A stretch of DNA of 64,000 bases, from the NCBI GenBank assembly GCA_021613535.1, contig CP075494.1, positions 7,998,001-8,062,000 on the forward strand, given 5' to 3'. Shown in pieces: positions 37,066 through 52,489 of the stretch (position 1 is its first letter; each line of letters begins with the position of its first letter). The notes under the pieces are model-generated. The model was given only the letters and a program-made list of their open reading frames with translations. It did no database searches and was not told the DNA's origin. Origin of the DNA: Adineta vaga (Eukaryota; Rotifera). A program made the translations under genes and the position numbers.

Positions 37066-39256
37066 ATGCTTGAAGGATTGCCACGCGAATACGATGTTAT
37101 CATCGTTGGAACTGGTAAGGAAAATATTTGATATGAATTTAACATGGAAAATTTTTACGTATCTAGGAATGGTGGAGAGTATTCTTGCAGCTGCTTGCGC
37201 TCGAATTGGTAAAAGTGTACTTCATATTGATATGTAAGATAAAATTTAAAGACGAGATAATGATGATAGAATTGTTTTAGAAATGATTATTATGGTGCAG
37301 AATGGGCATCATTTTCATTGGATGCTCTGACAGAATGGATTCAAAAACAAGAAAATCTGCCAGTATGTCTTTTAAAAATCTAAATGAAAGTTAAAGATTT
37401 GTCATTGTATTAGACAAATGTCATTCCAGAAGATCAAAATGAAAAAGTTGTACCAATTAGTGATCCAAAAAATCTTTTTCGTAATATACAATTGAAATGG
37501 AATATTCAGTAAGATTGATAAGAAAAGATATACTTCATTCAACTGATTGCTTTCTAAGAGAAACCAATGAAGAAACATCAACAGTAGATAGTGATTCACC
37601 AAAGTCAATTACATTGACTGAATTGAAGAAACAATCAAGAAAATTTAATATTGATTTAACACCTAAAGTTAGAATTATGATTTGTGAAGGAGCTCTTTTA
37701 AACAATTGATTTTGTTTATTTAGCTTTATTATGCATCAGGTGGTCTTATTGATCTTCTTGTTCAATCTAACGTCGCAAAATATTGTGAATTTAAACTTGT
37801 TTCTCGTCTTTTATTAGAACGTAATGGTCAACTTGCGAATGTAAGAAGAAACTATTCGAATAAAATCTCACTTATTTTATCATCTAGGTTCCAAGTTCTC
37901 GTGCCGATATTTTTAATTCCAATGATATAAATCTTATTGATAAACGTCTATTAATGAAAGTAATCATGAATTGTTCATCCATGTCTATCACTGATCTCAA
38001 TGAAGGTAACTTATTTCTCTAAAAGAATATATTCGAATTCATTGAATTATTCAAGATCAAAATCTTCCATTTATTGATTATTTAAAAAAACAAAAATTAA
38101 ATGATGCACTGTGTCATTTAATTATCAACTCAATTTCAATGGTAGATTACAATGCTACGACAGAAGAAGTATTTTCTTTTTCTATTTATTGATCTTTCAT
38201 TATTGAAAATCATTTTTTCTTCAGGGTTTTATCAAAGCTAAACGATATTTAGATTCGCTTGGTCGGTATGGAAATTCACCATTTCTTTTCCCGTTGTATG
38301 GAAATGGTGAAATGACTCAAGCTTTTTGTCGTCTATGTGCAGTTTTTGGTGGCATTCAATTTTTACGTTTTCCATTGGCTGGTTTTACTATTGATTGCTC
38401 GACAAATCAATGTTCTGGTATTGTTGCAACAACAGGAGAAAGATTTCGAGCGAAAGATATGGTTATTTGTAACAATGCTTATATGGAATCGATTTCAGAA
38501 AACAAGCATGTAAATCATCGAATTGTTTTATTCACAAATCAATCGATTAAAACAAGTGAAAAAGAAGAGGTAGCGAAAATCTGATTTTCTAAGGAAAATT
38601 TCGATGTAAAATGAATTATTCTAGATTACATATCTTCGTCTAAGTAGTCCGAATGAAACAGGTATTCATGTGATCGAAGTTGGCTATGGACCTGGATGTG
38701 CTCCAGATGGATTTTGTATGTATTGATAAAACTCTAAATGACTCGAGTTTTTTTTTGTCGTTTAGTTCTTTTATATCTATTTCCAGAAAAATCACAAATT
38801 GGTACATGTGAAAATACAGATCAAATTATCGAACGTTTATTAAAATTAACAGGAGGTAAACTATTGACATAAGTTCCTATTGAATTCGCTTTTTTTCATA
38901 ATAGATCGTTTTAATCGAACAAATATTCTTGGACAATTTACATTCGATCAAGTCGAAACAATATCTACATCATCAGCATCATCTGTTTCGAAACTTTTAC
39001 TTACTCATGGACCTGATGGGACAATTCATCATGACAGTGCTGTGAACACGGTTTGTATTCATCTCTTTTTCAACATAAAAATGTCTGAGATTCAATCTTC
39101 TAGGCACGAACTTTATTCTATGAAATCTATTCTAATCGTGAAGAATTTTTAGAACGGGCACCTGATCCGGAAGATATAGTTATTGAAGATTCAAGCAATA
39201 CTGATGAAACTTCTACAACAAATACAAATGCAAATACAGAAAACGAAGATTCATAA
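37066..39256 (+). CDS. CHM: Rab escort protein (component A of Rab geranylgeranyl transferase)
   Basis: REP presents newly made Rab GTPases to GGTase II for prenylation. About eleven short exons. The N-terminal FAD-like fold starts [34 protein letters not shown], then NDYYGAEWASFS. The Rab C-terminal-binding part has [79 protein letters not shown], and late GPDGTIHHDSAVNTARTLFYEI. It ends APDPEDIVIED, which, with the long variable insert between exons 4 and 5, separates REP from the shorter Rab GDIs. Start chosen as the first in-frame ATG before LPREYDV. One gene is seen; vertebrates have two (CHM, CHML). Confidence 0.93.
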
Positions 39257-39774
39257 ACGATTTGATTACATTTTTTTTGTAATAATAAATTATTCTTTTA
39301 CCTAGTCACGAGCAGATCAAAGTTTATCGAAGTGATAGTCAAGATGATGTTTGAGATATAAACAATCTTCTTATATCTTTAATTTCCACTTATTGTCGAT
39401 AGTGGTGAGGAGTACTAAAAGAGAAAATTCGATCAAATATTTAGATTAAATATGCAAAAGAATTATTTGTACTCTCAAAGTCATGCTTTACTGTTTGAAA
39501 TTTCAGTAACTTCAACAAATAGGTAAATGATGAAACCATAAATTTCACATTTGTTTTCAAAATAATAGATTTTCAATGAACTACTTAGCCTATATGTGTC
39601 ATACGAAACCATATTAGATTGATATATTGGGTAATTATTATCTCATTTCAGAGTTTCGTTCCTGATATCAAACTATCATAAACGACGCCTTCAGAATGCG
39701 TGCTATTTCTAATATATAATATTACTCTCGATGAAAGAGCTATATATATGCCTCTGTAATTCTATTGAAGTAAA
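39257..39774. other. Intergenic, REP 3' / TIL-protein 5'
   Basis: No gene seen. A TATATATATG stretch at about 39741-39750 could serve as a core promoter for the TIL gene, but it is only 25 nt from the ATG. Confidence 0.5.
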
Positions 39775-40499
39775 ATGGTATCAATGACTTCGATTGTACG
39801 TTTAGCTATTATAGTGCTATTACCAATTCTTGTTTCAAGTCAAAAACAAGGTAGAATCATCGCCAAGAAACAGTCATAGATTTTCTTTTGAATATAATTT
39901 GTTTAGATATATTGACGTTGTTATTTCGATGTCGTCAAAATGAAGTATATAAATGTGGTTCAACATGTATTGAAACATGTAATTACAAACCAGAGATATG
40001 TTCGTTAATGTGCAGTTATGGTTGCTTTTGTACAGATGGATATGTTCGCCAATCAAATGCAACTGATAGTGCTTGTATCAAACGTGAAGAATGTAAAAGT
40101 GTTAGTGATTCTCTACCAGTTTGTGGAGATAATGAAGAATATTTAACATGTGGTTCACCGTGTACTTCAACTTGTGATGATTTACGTTATCCTTTACCGA
40201 AACCACCTCTAGCTTGTATGACAATGTGTAAGTCAGGTTGTTTCTGCAAGAAAGGCTATTATCGAGATGGAAATGGCAAATGTGTTCCACCCGAACAATG
40301 TTGTGGAAAAAATGAAAGATATAAAACTTGTGGTTCACCTTGTGTCGAAACTTGTAATGACAAAGCAGCAACTATATGTACAACACAATGTATTGCTGGA
40401 TGTTTTTGTGGATGTTCTGATTACGTTCGACAGAATAGTACTGCGAATAGTCCTTGTATTCATCGTGATGACTGTCCAAAAGAATGTACTGATGATTAA
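39775..40499 (+). CDS. Secreted cysteine-rich protein with three TIL (trypsin-inhibitor-like) domains
   Basis: Two exons (39775-39850 and 39906-40499). A signal peptide (MVSMTSIVRLAIIVLLPILVSS) leads to three repeats, each beginning with CxxNExYxxCGSxC and running to a CFC and C: VYKCGSTCIETC...SYGCFCTDGYV; EEYLTCGSPCTSTC...KSGCFCKKGYY; ERYKTCGSPCVETC...AGCFCGCSDYV. This is the TIL fold of extracellular serine-protease inhibitors and mucin-like proteins. Each domain has about ten cysteines; the third has an extra Cys pair (CFCGCSDY). No TM segment. A secreted inhibitor is the likeliest role; target protease unknown. Ends in CTDD. Confidence 0.92.
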
Positions 40500-41147
40500 C
40501 TACCGTTGTTTTTTTCTTTTAAATTTAAAATAAAAGTAATACATTATATCCACTTCTCATGTAAACTTATTATTTAACTCTCTTCGAATATCATATTAGG
40601 CATTAAACAATACAATCGATATAATGTATAATTATGATCAAATTTTAATTTGAAAATGCAATTCTTTTTCTTGTTCTGTGAAACATGCAGTTGCCATTGC
40701 AATCAATGAATAACAAATATGTTTAAAGATTGCACTACTTCCTTCTTGACTTATGGATTGAATTGCATGATGATATTTCAGAGAGAGAGAGAGAGAGCAC
40801 GTTCTTCTACGTTTAATCAAAGTTCAAACTAGAATAAAGTATTTATCTATATGCAATAAATTATCCTTTTGTCATTTCATTCAAATTCAAACTATTAAGA
40901 AGATAATGAATTCTCAATTGAAAAATGTCTCGACATTTTTTTATCATATTTAAACAACTAGACAATTGATACTATATTAAATAAATTTATTTTACCTGCG
41001 AATGTAAGTAAGTGCCATCTGTTGTAATTGTATCTATGTTAGTTGGTTGGTCGATATTTTCGTGACTCATAATTGTTTGATTTGCCGGTGTATTACATCG
41101 TGTTATTTCATTTTATTTCCAATTGATCATAATTTCACAGTAGTTAA
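40500..41147. other. Intergenic, TIL gene 3' / CTU1 5'
   Basis: No gene clearly supported. A minus-strand frame (40638-40820) and a minus-strand exon-like ATG stretch at about 40990-41070 (MSHENIDQPTN...) look coding, but I could not join them in phase. A GA repeat (about 40783-40797) lies between. An acceptor-like TTTCACAG ends at 41140, before the CTU1 ATG. Confidence 0.4.
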
Positions 41148-42726
41148 ATGCCGAGTACAATCTGTGTGTCATGTCAGGGCCAACGGCCAGCTGCTCTTGT
41201 ACGTCCAAAAACAAGTGAACCATATTGTAAACTATGCTTTTTCGAAGCATTCGAGCGTGAAATACATGAAACGATTGTTAAAGAACAATTATTCAAATCC
41301 GGTGAAACTATCGCTGTTGCTGCAAGTGGTGGCAAAGGTATTTAAAAGAAAAAAAAACGAAATTTATACTTGATTATAATCACTAATGGAACAATTTAGA
41401 TTCAACTGTTCTTGCTCATGTAATGAAATTATTAAATGAAAGACATTCGTATGGTCTTAAACTTGTTCTACTATCTATTGATGAAGGTATTACAGGTTAT
41501 CGAGATGATTCACTTGAAACAGTTAAACGTAATCAACAACAATATGATTTGCCCTTAATTATACTTACGTATAAAGAATTATACGGTTGGAGTATGGTAA
41601 TGAACTGTAAAATTCGAATGAGCAATATACATTTATATATGTGTCTATTTTATAGGATGAAATTGTTAAAGCAGTGGGACGTAAAAATAACTGTAAGTGC
41701 TTAGCTTTTTTTTCTACCAAAGACAAAATATCAGAATTTTATTTTGTTATAACAAATTTCTAAATCAGCATGACTATCTATTTTTGAATGTAAGTTTACA
41801 AGGTTACGACATAAAAAGTAATGTCCTTTCGAAGGTTAGATGAAAAAAAAAGTAGGAAATAGTTGAAGTTTCTCGTGATTAAATGGTTATGTATATTTTT
41901 AATGTCATTTTATATCGAGCTAATGTTCTTGTAATAGAAAAAAGATAGATTACAAAACTTGATTTAAAATTTATCGATAGAAAGAGTTCAATTCTCTCAT
42001 TTTATCTTTCATAGGTACATTCTGTGGTGTTTTTCGTCGTCAAGCTCTTGATCGTGGTGCAATGAAGTTATCTGTTAATAAAATTGCTACTGGTCATAAT
42101 GCTGATGATATTGCTGAAACTATTCTAATGAATATTCTTCGTGGTGATATAGCACGATTAAAACGTTGTACATCGATTATAACCGGTGATGAAAATGATG
42201 AAAACGAAGGATCTGTAATACCTCGATGTAAACCATTAAAATATGCTTATGAAAAGGAAATTGTTCTTTATGCATTTTACAAACGCTTGGATTATTTTTC
42301 GACTGAATGTCTCTATTCTCCTAATGCATATCGTGGAAATATTCGAACATATATTAAAGATCTAGAACGTTTAAGACCATCATCTATTATCGATATAATT
42401 CATAGTGGTGAACAATTATTAGTTAAACAAACAGCAAAAATGCCTGTTCAACGTGTTTGTGAACGATGTTCTTATTGTTCATCGATGCCAGTCTGTAAAG
42501 CATGTTTGTTAATTGAAGGTTTGAACAAAGGTGTACCAAAATTAGGTATTGGAAAAACAGAACGGTATCGAAAAGAAATGCAAAAGAAAGATGAATGTTG
42601 CAGTAAGTCAATTAACTATATTCATATCAAATGAGAAACGTTTTTGTTTTTCTTCTTTTTTCATTAGATGATCAATCTTTGTGTCATTGTATGAAAGAAA
42701 AACTAACAGTGAATGAAGATAAATAA
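41148..42726 (+). CDS. CTU1: Cytosolic tRNA 2-thiolation protein 1 (CTU1/NCS6/ATPBD3)
   Basis: PP-loop ATPase that, with CTU2, thiolates U34 of Lys/Glu/Gln tRNAs. Five exons. N-terminal zinc-binding [17 protein letters not shown]...CKLC. PP-loop [20 protein letters not shown] joined across the first intron. Then [19 protein letters not shown]. The catalytic [16 protein letters not shown] follows after a 320-nt intron (about 41693-42014), by far the longest in this gene; the first Cys is split by it. Then [53 protein letters not shown] and the C-terminal [22 protein letters not shown]. Matches the family over its length. The next gene on the same strand starts 110 bp after the stop. Confidence 0.96.
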
Positions 42727-42795
42727 GATAAAATTGAAAAACAAATAAACAAACACAAACATGTGTTTTCCTTTTGTTTTTCGAGTCATATATTT

Positions 42796-42809
42796 TGTTT
42801 GATTTTCAG
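42796..42809 (+). other. Splice-acceptor-like site between CTU1 and ARID4
   Basis: TTTGATTTTCAG ends at 42809 in the 110-bp gap, 27 nt before the ARID4 ATG. Confidence 0.5.
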
Positions 42810-42836
42810 ATAGATTTGAGTATTTTATTTTTTAAA

Positions 42837-45800
42837 ATGTATGGTGGTAGGAACAGACGATCTTCATCTACATTGTCTCAATCTATCTATACTGACGAAT
42901 CAAATACGAATACATCTACATTAAGTGAATCAGCATGCCTTCCAATCGGTTGTTCCGTGAGTGCCAAATATCGAGGAGCATTTTGTTCAGGTAAATCTAT
43001 AAAAAAAAACGAAAAGAAAACTTCTTCATCAAAGCTTTGTTTTGTTCTAGCTCAAGTGAAAACAGTAGCAAAGGAAGTGAAAGTTAAAGTAACATTATTG
43101 ACTACAAATGATACGATAACTATTTCTGACGAACAAATTGTTCAACCTGCTTTATTACGTGTTGGTCGTATCGTAACAGTACGTTTACCAATATCGATTC
43201 GTCATGAAGCTACACCACATCTATCACGTAGTGGTCTAGCAGCAATTATAAATGCGAGTAATAACTGCGAAGAAAAACAAGCAACAATTAAACGAATTTA
43301 TGATAATAGTATTTATACAGTCGTATTCAATGATGGTGATGAAAAATCTTTAAGACGTTCATCACTTTGTTTACAAGGTATTCGTTTATATCAAAATCAA
43401 ATTGATCAACAAAAACTTCTCGAAGACATTCCAACACCAACCATATTTACAAATAGTAATGATATGACATCCATTGTTGCTGTTCAACGTAATGGAACAA
43501 ATAATCATCATGCATTTCCAGCTTTAATACTTAAACGTAAATCATTAGCAGATTATATGTGGATAAAAAGTTTTCTCGATGGTCGAGAATATATTGTTCA
43601 TAAACGTGATGATGTTCATTCGTATAAGAATAATTCCGAAATTCAATCATTATGTCGATCAACATCGAAACAAGCAACGAAAGCGTGTGAAAAATTTATT
43701 AAATATAATCAAATCCCAGTTATTTGGCAAAAGAAAAAGAAGAAAATTGTGATAAATGATTCTAATGAAGAAAAAAATCAAAGTGATAATGAATCGAATA
43801 CGAGTGTCACAGATGTTGATGATAGTGATGAAGAAACAACGAAAGAAAAAGATTCATTTGTAGCACAATTATTTGCTTTTATGGATGATAGAGGTTAATT
43901 TAATTAGATCTTATAGAAATTCTTTATTAATAATATCTTTTTCTAGGTACACCAATAAACAGTATTTCAAAAGTTCATAATTATGATATTGATCTTCATC
44001 GTTTATTTAAAATTGTTCGACAATATGGAGGATATAATAAAGTAATTACTACATATATATATATATATATATTTGATGAGAATTAGTCATGAATCTATCT
44101 ATTCTCTTTTTTTTTATACAGGTTATGAAAAATGATCTATGGGGTAAAGTATACATCAAAATGGGTTTGCCCGATGAATCATCACCTAAAAATAATCGAT
44201 TGATTGAAAATGCTTATAGAAAGTTTGTAGATATATGTTTAATAAGTAGAATATCTATCATTATTAATGTATATTTATCTAGATATTTATTTGCTTATGA
44301 AGATTTATCAAAAAAATTAGGTACAATAACTGCTCCAAGTGCATATTTTGGTGGACGAACAAGTCTAAGTAGTGATTCAAGACGAAGTTTAATTCGTGTT
44401 CGACAATTATCGGATGAGAAGAATAAATCAAAATATAATTTAACTTTAAATAAACGTCAAGTATATAGATTTGAAAATGATTCGTAAGAATAGAATCAAT
44501 TGTATTCTTTAATTTAGTCTTCAAAAAGACAATCGGTTGATTCGAAACCAATATTAACTTCAATAAAACCTCGTCGAAAAAGGTTGGTGATTAATAAAAC
44601 TAGATCATCAAATGTTCTTTCATCGAGTACTTCCGATTCGGATACATCTGATAATGAAACAACTAATTCATCGACATTTTCAAATAATAACAAAATCAAA
44701 AAACAACCGATAAATTCACCATTGAAAAAATCAATATTTCGTTCAGATGAGAAAAAACAAATAATTGATCATAAGAATTTATCTTCATCAGGAAATCCTA
44801 CACAAAAATCAACATCGATGAAAAAGATCAGTGCAACGAATGATACTGAAAATGATATGAAACCAGTTATAAAAATTGCGAAAATATCTGATGAAATTTT
44901 GTAAGTTAAACAGTTAAATAAATTTTCATTTCCTATCATCAATCATTTTCTTTTAGAAAAGAATCAATATTAGCAACACCTAAACTTCATCGAAAGGAAC
45001 CAACGAAATTACACGATCGAGAACAAACAAAACCCTATCCATTATTATCAGAAGACTTTAAAAAAACGGGAACACATAATTTAACACCTTTACCCGTTAC
45101 ACCTGTATCACCATCACCTCCGCCTTCCAATACTGACGAATCACCGAACTTCTCTTCGCTTCCAACGACTAATCAACATAACAATCATTCATTTGATGAT
45201 ATGCCAGGTAAATCAACTTCTTTCTTTTCTATAACTTCTAATTCATTCTTTATTCAAAAAGTTCTTGATGTTCCTATGACATTGCCAACTTTAATTCCAT
45301 CATCAACTACCAATAATACCGAATTTCTTTCATCATGCTCAACTAAACGATCGTATTCCGAAGATAATTTTGATTTTACTTACAAAACTGATGAACAATC
45401 AACTCCATCAAAACGCTCAAGATCATCTTTAGATAGTAATGATACAAACAGGTAAAATATATCATATTTTTAAAACAAATAATACTCAATTATTCCTTTC
45501 TATCTAGTAGTAGTAAACAATCTACAAATCGATTCACATATGCTGACGTTCTTGTGAATGATATATTATCTATAAAACGAGATATTAATCGAAAGAAACA
45601 ATATTCTGTTCGATGTCTAGAAAAAAATGATCGTACCAAGGAATTACGTGTTCAGTACATTGATTTAGATTCAAAGTAAAACGATTGAATTGAATATATA
45701 TGATTTGTAACTGATTGTGTTCTATTGATTTTTAGAAATGATGAATGGATTGAATTCGAACAGATTGTTAAACGTCAATATAATTCTAATGAAGATGAAA

Positions 45801-47257
45801 TCAATGATAAGTCAAATGTATCATTAATAACAATTGAAGATGATCAACGAAAAGTAGAAAATAAGAAAGTCACTACAAGTGAACAAGATGATGGAAGTAA
45901 GTTTATTTCTCAAATTGAATTTTATACCAAATCATCTATTTTCGGTATTTAGTATGGAAAAGTTTAGAAATAATATCATTAAGTGAAAATGATGTTGTCA
46001 CAAATTCAGCAACGAATCAAATTAATGAAGTGAATCATCAAGATATTCTGTAAGTTTGCTAGATGCCTACTTGATGTATCTTATTATGATGAGTCAGTTA
46101 AAATTATCTTTGAATCACGATCTACTCTGTTTTTATTAATTCATATTTCATATATTTGTATAAATGAATAGTTCATCCGATCAAACAACAGAATTTCAAC
46201 AAATTACATCTCCAACTGCTAGTGAAAATATCATCATCATTAATATCGATGATGTCTTAGAATCTACAGATGATAATCATGATCATCAAACATCGAATTT
46301 AAAGATTATTTCTACCGAAAGCGTTCATATTGATGATAATATAAATACATCTGATATGTAAATATCTTCTTATATCTTCGAAATATATTCTTTTATTCTC
46401 ATTCTTTACTTTAGTTTTCTACATCCAGTATATGATAAAGAAGAGATTATTGATAATTCTCCAATAGATGCATTTCTTCCAAATATTCAACAACCAACTT
46501 CACCTATTGATAATCGTCGTGCTTTAACACGTCAACAAAAACGACGTACATTGAGAGAACCATCTGTATCATCAAAGAAACGAACGAGATTAGATACAGA
46601 TTTAAATAGTAATTATTCTATGGATAATCTTTCCAATAATAATGAACAGAATTCATGTTTCAATGAACAACAAACGATCGAAAGTATGTCTCATTTTTGA
46701 ATGTTAATATTGATTTAACTGATTGTTCTAGTAAAACGATATCGAATAGGAGGAAAACGTGGAGGAAAACGAACAGTTAATCAAACAGGTATATTAATCA
46801 TGTGTTTGTATTCTTTTCTATTTAAAATAATTCATTTTAGATAATGAAAACGAAGATTCTCATGTGAATTCTTTAGTAAATTCTACATTGAGACAACAAT
46901 TAGAAGATATGTTTAAAAATCGAACGAGTCGTTACAATTTTCTTGATCTTAGTAAGAATTTCTTTTACATACTTCTCAATTATAACTCTCTTCATGTAAT
47001 TTAGACAATGATATTACAGGTGACGATCGTTTAGCACATTTAAAAGATCATATGCGCCAATGCCAAAAAGTCTTTCTCAATTTAAAAAGTGCCTTAACCA
47101 AAATCGAAAAACAAAGAAAAGTATTTCTTCGACGACAAAAATCTATAGGTATGTCAAATCTATTGGAAATAAATCTGTAATACAGTCTTTGATTTCATCT
47201 TTTCTAGTTTCTCAGCCAACAACAAACGACCTTCTATTGCCATCTCCATGTAAATGA
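42837..47257 (+). CDS. ARID4: ARID4 (RBP1-like) chromatin protein
   Basis: ARID4A/B are subunits of Sin3-HDAC complexes. About fourteen exons. N-terminal Tudor-type part: SVSAKYRGAFCSG, VKVKVTLLTTND, LRVGRIVTVRL, YTVVFNDGDEKSLRRSSLCLQGIR. Middle domain RNGTNNHHAFPALILKR...IKSFLDGREYIVHKRDD. ARID: FVAQLFAFMDDRGTPINSIS, DIDLHRLFKIVRQYGGYNK, then DLWGKVYIKMGLP and YLFAYEDLSKKLG across two introns. Chromo-barrel at about 45530-45760: DILSIKRDINRKKQYSVRCLE, RVQYIDLDSKNDEWIEFEQI. C-terminal coiled helix at about 47030-47150 (LKSALTKIEKQRKVFLRRQKS) matches the ARID4 C-terminus. Long Ser/Asn/Glu-rich spacers in between. The ATG at 42837 (MYGGRNRR) is preferred over the upstream in-frame one at 42774, which lies in a T-rich acceptor-like leader. 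Confidence 0.9.
44052..44072. repeat. (TA)n inside an ARID4 intron
   Basis: About ten TA units inside the intron that interrupts the ARID-coding region. Confidence 0.85.
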
Positions 47258-47428
47258 AAATTTCATTCATCGATTTTTGTTTTCTTGTTTGTTTTTTTCT
47301 TTTTTGTTTTGGTTATTATTTGTTACGTAAAAATCCGTTACAGTGCGTTCTTTCTTCAAACTGTTCTTGAAAATGAATAGATATATTTTCATTTGTTTTA
47401 TGAATAGAAACCGATTTCTAATAATTGT

Positions 47429-47446
47429 GATTTTTCTAGTTTGTAG
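47429..47446 (+). other. Splice-acceptor-like site between ARID4 and ALKBH6
   Basis: GATTTTTCTAG ends at 47439 (a second TAG ends at 47446), just before the ALKBH6 ATG at 47452, within a 194-bp spacer. Confidence 0.5.
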
Positions 47447-47451
47447 TTTTC

Positions 47452-48300
47452 ATGGAGGTTTATAAATTAACGAATCTACCTGATTCACTTTATTACATAC
47501 CAAATTTTATAACCAATGAAGAAGAAGAACAATTACTTTCACATGTTAATAATGTTCCACGAACTCGTTGGGTACAACTAAGAAATCGACGATTACAAAA
47601 TTGGGGTGGACAACCACATGCGAAAGGAATGATTCAAACTGAACCATTGCCTAATTGGTTAGAACCATATACAGAACGAATACTACAACTTGGAAAAGAA
47701 ACGATTTTTTCTGATAGTTTTTTTCAATTCAATCATTGTTTAGTTAATGAATATGAAGCAGGTCAAGGTATTATGCCACATACGGATGGACCTGTTTATT
47801 TTCCAATCGTGACAACCATTTCTTTACAATCACATACAGTTATTGAATTCTATCGACCGATAGATAGTCTTAATACAGAGGTGAGATAAGATCGAGTGTT
47901 AAAATACTTCAGACTATTGATCTTATCTATAAAAACACTACATTTCGCAATAATTTTTCGTTCGAAATAGTTTAAAACTTCGAGTGATGATCATAACTAT
48001 TCCTTTTTCTTATCTATTTAGGAAGTATCATCGTTGTCGGATCGTTGTATTGCTCGAGTACTTCTTGAACCACGTAGTTTATTTATTGTTAAAGATAATA
48101 TGTATTCATATTATATGCATGGAATTGAAGAACGTCACGATGATCAAATCAATCGTGCATTGATTAGTAATTTTGATCGATGTAGTGAGAATATTCAAAG
48201 TAAAGATGAATTAGTATTAGCACGTACAACGCGAATATCTTTAACAATTCGACGTGTTGAAAAAACATCAAAACTACCACTTGGAATGATACGTAAATGA
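47452..48300 (+). CDS. ALKBH6: AlkB homologue 6 (2OG/Fe(II) dioxygenase)
   Basis: Fe(II)/2-oxoglutarate-dependent dioxygenase of the AlkB family; ALKBH6 handles alkylation-type lesions or marks, with substrate still debated. Two exons (47452-47882 and 48022-48300) with an intron of about 140 nt. Motifs: LYYIPNFITNEEEEQLL; WVQLRNRRLQNWGGQPHAKGM; QFNHCLVNEYEAGQGIMPHTDGPVYFPIVTTISL, containing the HxD of the metal triad; and in exon 2 ARVLLEPRSLFIVKDNMYSYYMHGI with the distal His, then TRISLTIRRV with the 2OG-binding Arg. The C-terminal HGI..R and RISLTIR fit the family. Complete, about 236 residues. The following gene starts 34 bp after the stop. Confidence 0.95.
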
Positions 48301-48321
48301 AAATGACATTTTTTTATTTTT

Positions 48322-48334
48322 ATTTTTATTTCAG
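48322..48334 (+). other. Splice-acceptor-like site abutting CRLS1 start
   Basis: ATTTTTATTTCAG ends exactly at the ATG (48335), and the ALKBH6 stop is only 34 bp away. This is the clearest trans-splice-acceptor geometry in the window. Confidence 0.6.
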
Positions 48335-49298
48335 ATGTTATTCCTTGGACGACTATTGACCAGTCGTTCATCATCTACCGTACTTCTACAATGTCGTTCT
48401 CGCATTTTTTCTTCATTGACATATAATAAACGATTATTTCCTCTACAAATAACGTCAGCAGCATCATTATCAAAAAGTCTTTTGCGATACTCATCAGATT
48501 CACTAGAGCAACCAAAAACTGATCGTGTATGGACTATACCAAATATTTTAACATTTGCTCGAATTGGTACATCGCCAATTCTTGGTTACTTGATTATAAC
48601 TCATCATTATCCAGCTGCATTATCACTTTTTCTCATCTCAGGTTTTACCGATTTACTTGATGGTTGGATTGCTCGTCGTTATCCATCACAAGCATCAGCA
48701 TTAGGTTCATTTCTTGATCCATTTGCTGATAAAATGCTTGTTGGAATTGTTGTCATATCACTTGCTTATGTTCATCTTATACCTTTATGGTTACTTGCTT
48801 TGATTCTTGGTCGTGATATAGTAATTATGTGTGTTGCAGCCTATCTTCAGAATTAAATCTGTACCACCACCAAGAACATTGAAGAAAATCTTAAATATGA
48901 AAAATGCAACTGTACAACTTTATCCAACATTTGTCAGTAAAGTAAGTTACGTAACGGAGACGCGTCTCAGATTTCTAATATCACTGAATACTGATCTATA
49001 TTAATTGCAGATAAAGCCTAAATGTCTATCCCTATGAGAATATGCTCGGCAGGATAACAAACGAAATATGTCTCTTTACTTTCAGGTAAATACTGGTGTT
49101 CAAATTGGATTGTTAACCTTATGTATGGCAGCACCAATTTTTGATTATCATCACACTGGTTGGATGTCAGTTATTTACGCATTGTCTGCTCTTTCTACTG
49201 GAGTATCATGGCTTTCTTATACGGGAAAAAGTGGTCGAGCAACATTTAAAATGCTTTCGCAACAATCGAAGACACCTCCTCCTTCATCTTCTTTGTAA
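48335..49298 (+). CDS. CRLS1: Cardiolipin synthase, with an apparent frameshift
   Basis: Mitochondrial inner-membrane enzyme making cardiolipin from CDP-diacylglycerol and phosphatidylglycerol. First frame 48335-48856: a basic, Ser-rich mitochondrial presequence, VWTIPNILTFARIGTSPILGYLII, and the CDP-alcohol phosphatidyltransferase signature DLLDGWIARRYPSQASALGSFLDPFADK. It then runs through ILGRDIVIMC and stops (TAA at 48854-48856). The next frame picks up at about 48853 with IKSVPPPRTLKKIL, YPTFVSKVNTGVQIG (intron about 48942-49085 removed) and ends at 49298. Alignment to the family shows the two parts join with one extra base near 48848-48852. Either a sequencing or assembly indel, a disrupted allele, or (less likely) an extremely short intron. 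Convergent with RBPJ, 86 bp away. Confidence 0.88.
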
Positions 49299-49384
49299 TT
49301 ATATTTCTTTTCTTTTTTATACAAACAAAAACAAACAAGCACGTAGAATAAAACAGACAAAAAGAACAAAAAGATTGTTTTTCT

Positions 49385-52489
<3,105 letters not shown>

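Noticed and set aside
40638-41070. Small two-exon minus-strand gene (MSHENIDQPTN... and ...AIFKHICYSLIAMATACF)
   Set aside because: Both pieces look coding, but the donor after exon one is phase 0 and every AG I tried before exon two leads to a stop. Left as intergenic with a note.
48829-48852. Ultra-short intron in CRLS1 instead of a frameshift
   Set aside because: Would be about 20-31 nt, well below the roughly 50-60 nt seen everywhere else, and would delete conserved residues; kept only as the less likely alternative.
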